Shown piece after piece: positions 33,462 to 38,378 of a DNA stretch of 38,378 nucleotides. The stretch is from Firmicutes bacterium UBA7523 (lineage in GTDB: Bacteria > Bacillota > Dethiobacteria > Dethiobacterales > Dethiobacteraceae). Under the pieces are notes generated by a model. It had not been told where the DNA came from. It made no database searches and saw only the letters and a program-made list of their open reading frames with translations. Numbering within the stretch: the first letter of the stretch is position 1; every line of letters begins with the position of its first letter. The position numbers were made by a program, and so were the translations under genes. The DNA lies in assembly GCA_002479415.1 (NCBI GenBank), contig DLMZ01000043.1, positions 23,080-61,457 on the forward strand. The letters run 5' to 3'.

Positions 33462-33484
33462 AAAAACAGGGCTTTTTGCCCTGT
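33462..33484 (-). terminator. Terminator-like hairpin upstream of the deacetylase remnant
   Basis: A perfect 7-bp stem ACAGGGC/GCCCTGT with a 5-base loop is followed on the minus strand by TTTTT. It would stop minus-strand transcription just before the remnant. Confidence 0.65.
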
Positions 33485-33507
33485 CCCCGCCCCGATGCAA
33501 CGAAGTT

Positions 33508-33544
33508 AACCGGTAGAGAGCTGTCGCTCCCCAGCCGGTTTTTT
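33508..33544 (+). repeat. Left copy of a paired structured hairpin
   Basis: Outer stem AACCGG/CCGGTT, spacer TAGA, inner stem GAGC/GCTC with loop TGTC, then a T run, giving a terminator-like form. A related copy with compensatory changes lies at 36006-36040. The two copies bracket the initiator and primase-like genes in the same orientation. Confidence 0.7.
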
Positions 33545-33567
33545 GTTTATTTAACTATGCCGTAAAA

Positions 33568-33588
33568 CCCCTTGCTTCAGCTATGGGG
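33568..33588. other. Hairpin resembling an IS200/IS605-type element end
   Basis: CCCCTTGCTTCAGCTATGGGG and the following AGTATGTCAA look like the end hairpins of IS200/IS605 elements. No transposase or TnpB gene is present, so at most it is a remnant. The resemblance is from memory of such ends, not a search. Confidence 0.3.
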
Positions 33589-33646
33589 AGTATGTCAAAT
33601 AATACTTTTAACAAAATGTTTAATTAAGAAGCATGACTAATCTACC

Positions 33647-33814
33647 CCCGGTAATACCGGCTTTACGCCGGTATTACCGGGCTTTTTGCTATGTTTTTAG
33701 CGTTTCGGTATTACCGCTTTATTCAGCCATCGATTTCTAGCGCAATGCGGTAATACCATTTTGCGCTTCACACGGCAAAACCCCAATAAATTCAGGCATT
33801 TATGCGGTATTACC
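33647..33814. repeat. Five-copy GGTAWTACC array (iteron or operator cluster)
   Basis: Exact GGTAWTACC palindromes stand at 33650, 33670, 33707, 33749 and 33806. The first two lie within a perfect 14-bp inverted repeat (CCCGGTAATACCGG, 7-base loop, its complement) followed by CTTTTT. Centre-to-centre spacings are 20, 37, 42 and 57 bases. The array ends 85 bases before an HTH initiator-like gene, suggesting a replication origin or the operator of that gene. The rest of the 440-base gap is AT-rich without genes. Confidence 0.8.
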
Positions 33815-33899
33815 AGAAGAATTTTAATTACATATAAATTTACCCCAGCGGCCCAAGCTGCTCTATTTTATTTGCACAAACAAAGGAGGCTTCAAAACT

Positions 33900-34847
33900 A
33901 TGGACGTGAACGAAAAGCAATTCAATGATATTCTTGAGGTCGAAGGTATATACGCCAAAGGATTTGGCATGATTTCTAAGCTCGTTATGCAAGATACACG
34001 TCTAACTCCGGAATCTAAATGCATTTATTCTTATTTTGTTAGTTATGCTGGACAGGGAACCCAAGCGTTCCCTTCTGTATCACTTATTCTATATCACCTG
34101 GGAATAAGTGAAAGCAGGTACTATAGACATTTTAAACTGCTCAAATGTTATGGATACATAAAAACAAGGCAATTAAAAACAAAAGGCAAATTCTCCAGGA
34201 CAATTTATACACTTGTAACTAATCCTGTGCCGTCCACTCAAAATGAGGGTACGGTTAAATCTCCGACCCCTCAAAATGAGTGCACGGAAAATGAGAGCAC
34301 CCATTTTGAGGGATATAATAATAACAGTATTAAAATAAACAGTATTAAAAATAAACAACAACAACCGCAAAAGCGTGACGATGATGTCTCTCCTGAAAGT
34401 ACAGAAGAAGTCTCCCCAGAAGAACCGCAGCCAGAGGTTAGCTTGTCTGCTTCTGCTCACCCAGCAAAAGTATATACCCGTGGGATAAGGGACAAGCCTC
34501 CGGTAAATATCATATCGCTCATAGATAAATACAAAAGCATTACTGGTCTGGAAGACCTGCGCCCGCTATTCCTAGTCAAGCTCATGAAGGAGCTTGATGT
34601 CGGGGATAGCTATGCCCTTGAAAAGCTGAAGCTGCTTGAATCTAATCTTGAGACTGTAGAGAGACCTCTACAGTTTTTTATATCTGCTATGAAAAATGAC
34701 TGGGCCCAGGCTCAGGCTAAAATCAAAACTGACACAGGAAAGGGAGCTGATAAAAACTGTCCTGATTGCAAGGGAGAAGGGTGGATTGTCACTGAAACGT
34801 CCGCGAAGGAATGTGTGTGTAAAAATTCAATCAAAGGAGTGGGATGA
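33900..34847 (+). CDS. Helix-turn-helix replication-initiator-like protein
   Basis: Protein of 315 residues of a type common on clostridial plasmids and integrative elements. Residues about 20-110 (GFGMISKLVMQDTRLTPESK, SYAGQGTQAFPSVSLILYHLGISESRYYRHFKLLKCYGYI) form a winged HTH (HTH_36-like). A low-complexity Asn/Gln/Pro/Glu linker (about 115-200) leads to a helical domain and a C-terminal zinc-ribbon-like CPDCKGEGW plus CVC. AAAGGAGG is 10 bases before the ATG. The array of palindromes upstream is its likely binding site. It is followed after 4 bases by a primase-like gene. The initiator role is inferred from domain and context. Confidence 0.78.
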   Translation: MDVNEKQFNDILEVEGIYAKGFGMISKLVMQDTRLTPESKCIYSYFVSYAGQGTQAFPSVSLILYHLGISESRYYRHFKLLKCYGYIKTRQLKTKGKFSRTIYTLVTNPVPSTQNEGTVKSPTPQNECTENESTHFEGYNNNSIKINSIKNKQQQPQKRDDDVSPESTEEVSPEEPQPEVSLSASAHPAKVYTRGIRDKPPVNIISLIDKYKSITGLEDLRPLFLVKLMKELDVGDSYALEKLKLLESNLETVERPLQFFISAMKNDWAQAQAKIKTDTGKGADKNCPDCKGEGWIVTETSAKECVCKNSIKGVG

Positions 34848-34851
34848 TGTA

Positions 34852-35712
34852 ATGGGAATTAACAAAGAGCGAATTCTTCGGAGCAGGCAAGCCGATCTTG
34901 TAGCATATTTTGAACGCAACGGTTACAAGATTAAGCGCGACGGAAACAAAGGACATTGGCGGGTACCCGGTTATGGGGGGCTGATTGTCAAGGACAATAT
35001 GTTTTATCAGTTTAGCACAGATCTGAGGGGTAATAGCTTAGATTGTCTAATCAAAGTTCTTGGCTATGATTTTATTAAAGCGGTATTGGAGTTGTCCGGG
35101 ATGAAGCCAAGTGAAAAAACAAAAGTCCCTGAATGTAAAGAGCTTGTTCTGCCGGCACGTGCCGGCAATATGAGAAGGGTCTTTGCGTACATGTGCAACA
35201 CAAGGGGCATTCAACAGGGCTTAGTAGAGCAGCTTGTTAAAGGCAGGATGCTATACCAGGACCATAAGGGCAACTGTGTTTTTGTCTGGAAAGATGACGG
35301 AGAGCCTGTGGGAGCAGAGATTGTCGGTACATTGGATAAGGTGAGGTTTAAAGGGGTTGCGAAAGCTTCAATGTATGGCAGAGGATTTGAAGTTAAGAGA
35401 GGTGTTCCTGATAAAGCATATTTTTTTGAGAGTGCCATTGATTTGCTGAGTTTTATGAGCCTGAAAGAGGGTTGTCCTGAATTGGATAACGCTATTTTTG
35501 TTTCCATGTCCGGCCTAAAAGAAGCCGTTATTGAGTGCTATTTGGGCAAGTTCAGCGTTAAGGCTTTTTTGTGTGTCGATAATGATAAACATGGCGATGC
35601 TTTTGCCAGCTTGTTCACAGGGCGCACAGAAGTTATTAAGCCGAAGAATAAGGATTGGAATATTGATCTAGTTGAATCCGCTAGGGATGATTACTCATGC
35701 GAAAACTATTAA
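34852..35712 (+). CDS. Toprim/DUF3991-like primase-related protein
   Basis: Protein of 286 residues. The N-terminal part (GHWRVPGYGGLIVKDNMFYQFSTDLRGNSLDCLIKVLG) resembles the DNA-binding front of primase-like mobile-element proteins. The C-terminal half has a Toprim pattern: the Glu in FFESAIDLLSF and the Asp pair in AFLCVDNDKHGDAF. Such proteins synthesise or help synthesise primers in plasmids and integrative elements. The ATG has AAGGAG 12 bases upstream and follows the initiator stop by 4 bases; the longer frame inside the previous gene is not family sequence. No helicase domain is seen. Confidence 0.78.
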   Translation: MGINKERILRSRQADLVAYFERNGYKIKRDGNKGHWRVPGYGGLIVKDNMFYQFSTDLRGNSLDCLIKVLGYDFIKAVLELSGMKPSEKTKVPECKELVLPARAGNMRRVFAYMCNTRGIQQGLVEQLVKGRMLYQDHKGNCVFVWKDDGEPVGAEIVGTLDKVRFKGVAKASMYGRGFEVKRGVPDKAYFFESAIDLLSFMSLKEGCPELDNAIFVSMSGLKEAVIECYLGKFSVKAFLCVDNDKHGDAFASLFTGRTEVIKPKNKDWNIDLVESARDDYSCENY

Positions 35713-36005
35713 TATTTTGAACACATCCGTGGCCTGCTGCGGGTTGATATTGATTGCTTGCCTGTAAAGAATGGCCAGCTTTGCTTTGCTGATTTTTTGT
35801 AGTTTGCGGTGATAGGAGGGCCACCCATCGGCTGACGGGCAATTGGCCCAACTGCGACTAGAGCCGGGAAGGATTTTCCGGCAAGCTCCAAATCTCCCCA
35901 CCTAAGTCTCCGTAGGGCAAATTCCCCTACCCGTCGGGTACCCGGCCTGTCAATGATGCCCCTGGAATCCTAGATTCGGAGCAGCCAAAGACTTTTTCAA
36001 AGGTT

Positions 36006-36040
36006 AGCCGGTAGAGTGCTGCCGCACACAACCGGCTTTT
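36006..36040 (+). repeat. Right copy of the paired structured hairpin
   Basis: Outer stem AGCCGG/CCGGCT, spacer TAGA, inner stem GTGC/GCAC with loop TGCC, then TTTT. Compared with the left copy one pair of each stem changes on both sides (A-T to G-C outside, A-T to T-A inside), so the fold is conserved rather than the sequence. Confidence 0.7.
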
Positions 36041-36098
36041 GATTAAAGTAAAACCGAGCACCTGTGCGCTGCGCTTACACGTGCTCACTACAATGTAG

Positions 36099-36120
36099 CA
36101 ACCCTAGTGGGTTGTTTTTT
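36099..36120 (+). terminator. Rho-independent terminator
   Basis: CAACCC/GGGTTG with loop TAGT is followed by six T. It probably ends the transcript of the initiator and primase-like genes. Confidence 0.75.
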
Positions 36121-36125
36121 CTTTT

Positions 36126-36291
36126 AGTGGTGGGGGATGGATTGATTGTGCCCCCTCCGGTTCATCGTCAAGGTCAAGCTGCCGTGAGCATATCCTCGCT
36201 CTGCTCCGGTATCCCTCCCGTCAGTGGCCTTCGGCCAACCTTGACAATGAACCTCCACGGTTTCTTTTTTATTAGTCAACCCCCCACCACT
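36126..36291. repeat. Nested long inverted repeats
   Basis: The outer arms AGTGGTGGGGG (36126-36136) and CCCCCACCACT (36281-36291) are perfect complements. Inside them, 36159-36174 (GGTTCATCGTCAAGGT) and 36238-36253 pair at 15 of 16 positions. A central TGGCC/GGCCA hairpin lies at 36225-36237. No flanking target duplication is seen. Confidence 0.75.
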
Positions 36292-36305
36292 CCATAAATT
36301 GTTAA

Positions 36306-36334
36306 TTGATAAAATATAACGTATTTGTTATACT
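36306..36334 (+). promoter_or_regulatory. Promoter and operator of the HigBA-type pair
   Basis: TTGATA, a 17-base spacer and TATACT form a good promoter. The perfect inverted repeat TATAAC-6-GTTATA (36315-36332) fills the spacer and enters the -10 box, the usual place for autorepression by the HTH antitoxin. Confidence 0.65.
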
Positions 36335-36351
36335 AAGGGGGCATAATAGTA

Positions 36352-36711
36352 GTGTATGAAGTGATATTTTACAAAGACAGAGCTGGCAACGAACCCATAA
36401 AAGAGTATTTATACAGTATTAAGAAAAAGGGTTTGACCAGCAAGCATGACAGGTTATTGGCAGAGAAAATCTTAGCATATATAAAGGCATTGCAGGATTT
36501 TGGCACACGTGCCGGATATCCTATTGTAAAGCATATAGGCAATGGTCTTTGGGAATTAAGGCCGTTGAATAATAGGATTCTATTTTTCTACTGGAAAAAC
36601 GATACTTTTGTATTGTTGCATCACTTTACGAAAAAAACACAAAAAACCCCACTTAGGGAGATTGAGCAAGCTAGGCGTAATTTAAAAGACTTTTTGGAGA
36701 GGAGTAGGTGA
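36352..36711 (+). CDS. higB: RelE/HigB-type toxin (Gp49-like)
   Basis: Toxin of 119 residues of the phage-derived Gp49-like/HigB family: YEVIFYKDRAGNEPIKEYL at the start, then GYPIVKHIGNGLWELRPLNNRILFFYW and LLHHFTKKTQKTPLREIEQARRNLKDF, the usual RelE-fold ending. Family members are ribosome-dependent mRNA nucleases. The GTG start is 10 bases after AAGGGGG. Toxin first, antitoxin second is the HigBA order. The antitoxin start overlaps or directly follows its stop. Confidence 0.9.
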   Translation: MYEVIFYKDRAGNEPIKEYLYSIKKKGLTSKHDRLLAEKILAYIKALQDFGTRAGYPIVKHIGNGLWELRPLNNRILFFYWKNDTFVLLHHFTKKTQKTPLREIEQARRNLKDFLERSR

Positions 36712-36713
36712 GT

Positions 36714-37037
36714 ATGAAACAGATTGGCAGTACGGAGTATACCACGTTTAATGACGTTTGGAACGATAGCGCATTTATGAGTGAAGATGAAAGGGCACGG
36801 ATTGAGTTTGAGGTATCCCTCATCGGGAAGCTCATTGAGGCAAGGGAAAGCAGGGGGGTTACACAAAAGGAGCTGGCTGAAATGACAGGCTTAAAGCAAT
36901 CAGCCATAGCACGGCTTGAGAGTATGAAAGCAACCCCCCAGATTGACACCTTATTCAAACTATTAAAACCCCTTGGGTATACCCTAGCAATAGTCCCGAA
37001 CACACCTCCCAAACCCAAGCCAGACATGAAACAGTAA
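36714..37037 (+). CDS. higA: XRE-family antitoxin (HigA-type)
   Basis: Antitoxin of 107 residues. The N-terminal half (FNDVWNDSAFMSEDERARIEFEVSLIGKLIEARESRG) leads to an XRE helix-turn-helix (VTQKELAEMTGLKQSAIARLESMKATPQIDTLFKLLKPLGYTL). It should neutralise the toxin and repress the pair through the inverted repeat in the promoter. The ATG is about 10 bases after GAGGAG; a GTG two codons earlier overlaps the toxin stop but is very near the ribosome binding site. Confidence 0.9.
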   Translation: MKQIGSTEYTTFNDVWNDSAFMSEDERARIEFEVSLIGKLIEARESRGVTQKELAEMTGLKQSAIARLESMKATPQIDTLFKLLKPLGYTLAIVPNTPPKPKPDMKQ

Positions 37038-37038
37038 A

Positions 37039-37067
37039 GGCAGCCTCAACCGTCGGCTGCCTTTTTT
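37039..37067 (+). terminator. Rho-independent terminator after higA
   Basis: GGCAGCC/GGCTGCC with a 9-base loop is followed by six T. Confidence 0.88.
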
Positions 37068-37270
37068 ATTGTAGGATTCCTCGGCGGGTATCCGGTCGCA
37101 AATGATTTAACGTCATGGTGAGAACCGCGCTTCAGGCTCATGCCAGGGTTTTTTATATTATTAGTAGGAGATTCAAGCCCAACGAGGATTGACTTAAAGA
37201 AAGAATATGTTACGAATTTCTTAAATGTATTGCAAATATCCACTTACCGGTTCTAAGCTCAATATATCAT

Positions 37271-37888
37271 TCACAATCCAAGCTTTGCCCTATCAGCTTT
37301 TGTCCAAATACGTTCTGCTTCATCCGCACTAATGCCGAACTTATTCCCAGCATCCTTAAAAACTTGCTCTGTATACTTGTCACCCGAATATCTGCCCTCT
37401 AATCTATCATAATATTCCCAACGGTCATTGCAATATTTCCAGATTGCTTCCTCAGTTGCCGTAAGGTTTTTCGTTTTACTCTCAATCTTTTTTTGTTGTT
37501 CTTCTGTGCCGCCGCCGGCAACTAGTATCATTGAAAAAGCCTGGGCTAGATTAGTGTTGGTTCCGCCGTCTTTATAAAAATCATTTAAGTTTGAAATAAA
37601 CCACTTGGAGTCTTTAACTACTTTAGAGCCGGATTTCTCTACGGAATTAATCATTGCATTAACGATATCTTCTTTCTGATAGTCTGTCATTTTTAACCAA
37701 TCATCTTCCGTTGTTTCTCCAGCAGTTTTATGCCAGCCTGTGTTCGAGGATGTAAAAGTATTCTTTTCAACATTTGAGCTTGACTCACTGTTTATGTTTG
37801 TTTGTGGTGATGAAGAGTTTTTCTCTGTACTGCAAGATATTAAACTAATAGTCGTAAGTATAATCAAAAAAAATGTAAGTTTTTTCAT
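37271..37888 (-). CDS. Unknown lipoprotein
   Basis: Secreted lipoprotein of 205 residues that I cannot assign to a family. The signal peptide KKLTFFLIILTTISLISC ends in a lipobox with Cys19, then a Ser/Asn-rich linker to about residue 50. The mature part is helical and charged, with WLKMTDYQKEDIVNAMINSVE near its start and YTEQVFKDAGNKFGISADEAERIWTKAD at the end. AAAGGAG stands 7-8 bases before the ATG. A perfect AATAGCAC/GTGCTATT hairpin (37907-37925) lies in the leader just upstream. It points away from the toxin-antitoxin pair, with about 200 gene-free bases between. Confidence 0.75.
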   Translation of the reverse strand: MKKLTFFLIILTTISLISCSTEKNSSSPQTNINSESSSNVEKNTFTSSNTGWHKTAGETTEDDWLKMTDYQKEDIVNAMINSVEKSGSKVVKDSKWFISNLNDFYKDGGTNTNLAQAFSMILVAGGGTEEQQKKIESKTKNLTATEEAIWKYCNDRWEYYDRLEGRYSGDKYTEQVFKDAGNKFGISADEAERIWTKADRAKLGL

Positions 37889-38113
37889 AGTACTGCTCCT
37901 TTGATTAATAGCACCTTGTGCTATTTCATAGATCCCTCGTATTTCCTCGTGTGCCGAATCCGAAAGGTTAGGGTCTAAATAATCTGAGGCATATGACGTC
38001 CATTTTTCAACATGGATAATATAAGGAACACCTAGTGTGTCTGGCTGGAGTATATTAGATGCTAAAAATTATGCCTAACAACAGGAAAACAAGACGTTCT
38101 TCTGGTGTACAAA

Positions 38114-38356
38114 CTATTCATCATTGTCTGATGGGTTGCTATTTTTTTTTATCTTTTTAATACTATCTTTTCTAAAGGTATTTTTTGAGAATAATTCATT
38201 ACGAATTCCGTTACAATGGGAATTGGTACTTTCTATAACTGAAACAGTTCCATCCTGTTCAGTATGAGAATGTAAATCAGGCATTTTGCCTGCGTTTGCT
38301 CTAATTTCTTCAATATTTAATTGAATATTTTTCTTTTCTTTTTTATTACTAGTCAT
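38114..38356 (-). CDS. Unknown small hydrophilic protein
   Basis: Protein of 80 residues without recognisable family. It is Lys- and Asn-rich, with basic ends (NKKEKKNIQLN and KDSIKKIKKNSNPSDNDE), one His-Ser-His stretch (LHSHTEQDGTVSVIES) and no membrane segment. The ATG was chosen because GGGAGG lies 8-9 bases upstream; a start six codons earlier would lie before this site. The gene is complete in the window. About 225 bases without genes separate it from the lipoprotein gene in the same direction. Confidence 0.6.
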   Translation of the reverse strand: MTSNKKEKKNIQLNIEEIRANAGKMPDLHSHTEQDGTVSVIESTNSHCNGIRNELFSKNTFRKDSIKKIKKNSNPSDNDE

Positions 38357-38378
38357 GTTCTTTTCCTCCCTCAATTAT

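Larger units (their letters stand above)
35713..36351. other. Hairpin-rich non-coding region
   Basis: This stretch of about 640 bases has no convincing gene. From left to right it holds GTAGGG/CCCTAC and other small hairpins (about 35910-35960), the right copy of the paired hairpin, a GAGCAC/GTGCTC hairpin (36056-36086), a terminator (36099-36120), a nested long inverted repeat (36126-36291) and the toxin-antitoxin promoter. Possible roles are a transfer or single-strand origin, a structured RNA, or worn element ends. Small minus-strand frames here lack good starts. Confidence 0.6.

Noticed and set aside
35695..35901. Minus-strand frame of 68 residues after the primase-like gene
   Set aside because: The GTG start has only a weak GGAG, the sequence resembles no family, and a second overlapping frame is equally open in this hairpin-rich stretch.
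36126..36291. Retron or group II intron RNA
   Set aside because: No reverse transcriptase lies nearby, and no intron domain V-like sequence was recognised.
36064..36297. + strand frame of 77 residues
   Set aside because: It runs through a terminator and the long inverted repeat and has no ribosome binding site.
37068..37270. Riboswitch or tRNA fragment after higA
   Set aside because: Apart from one imperfect hairpin followed by T no known fold could be recognised; it is noted only as a possible element end.

Overview
The window comes from an endospore-forming, low-to-moderate-GC Firmicute, most likely of class Clostridia. The reasons are a SpoIIP gene, a glmS ribozyme ahead of glmS, the cdaA-cdaR-glmM order, an alr gene followed by an EndoAI/EndoA (MazEF-type) pair, strong AGGAGG-type ribosome binding sites and frequent GTG/TTG starts. 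I cannot name the genus. Nearly everything up to about 32.3 kb is on the + strand and looks like stable chromosome; the last 6 kb looks like an accessory region.

Layout. 0-6.6 kb: the end of a sodium:amino-acid symporter with a terminator inside its 3' end, then cyclic-di-AMP synthase cdaA, its regulator cdaR, glmM, a glmS ribozyme and glmS. This joins c-di-AMP signalling to UDP-GlcNAc precursor supply. 6.7-11.4 kb: a tightly coupled three-gene unit encoding a GGT-like Ntn-hydrolase without signal peptide, an ATP-grasp ligase fused to a degenerate M20 peptidase domain, and an EamA transporter. I do not recognise it as a described pathway and consider it the best candidate for a new system among the chromosomal genes. 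11.4-14.6 kb: a DUF421 membrane protein, an RlmL-type RNA methyltransferase, a HAD phosphatase and acpS.

14.6-17.2 kb: an iron-sulfur operon (Rrf2 regulator, iscS, iscU, and a YlbF-family protein with a His/Gly/Cys tail). 17.2-20.6 kb: bifunctional NAD(P)H-hydrate repair enzyme, CBS-pair protein, lipoprotein and LysM protein. 20.6-25.7 kb: ACT-domain protein, hom, aspartokinase (with a well-placed internal start for a beta subunit), alr and the EndoAI/EndoA toxin-antitoxin pair. 25.7-28.6 kb: a class C26 peptidase, serA, and a convergent unknown gene. 28.8-32.3 kb: a DUF1614-like membrane protein translationally coupled to spoIIP, a response regulator with a GGDEF-like but motif-less output domain, and guanine deaminase.

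32.3 kb to the end is accessory: a coiled-coil protein built on 21-bp repeats, a polysaccharide deacetylase that has lost its first catalytic motif, then a replication-like module. That module consists of five copies of the palindrome GGTAWTACC, an HTH initiator-like protein and a Toprim primase-like protein. It is bracketed by two related hairpins whose stems differ by compensatory changes. After it come about 640 bases rich in hairpins (including a 166-bp nested inverted repeat), a HigBA-type toxin-antitoxin pair with a visible operator, and two unknown minus-strand genes. No integrase, relaxase or complete insertion sequence is visible, so the region reads as a fragment or relic of an integrated plasmid-like element. 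No rRNA, tRNA or CRISPR array was seen.
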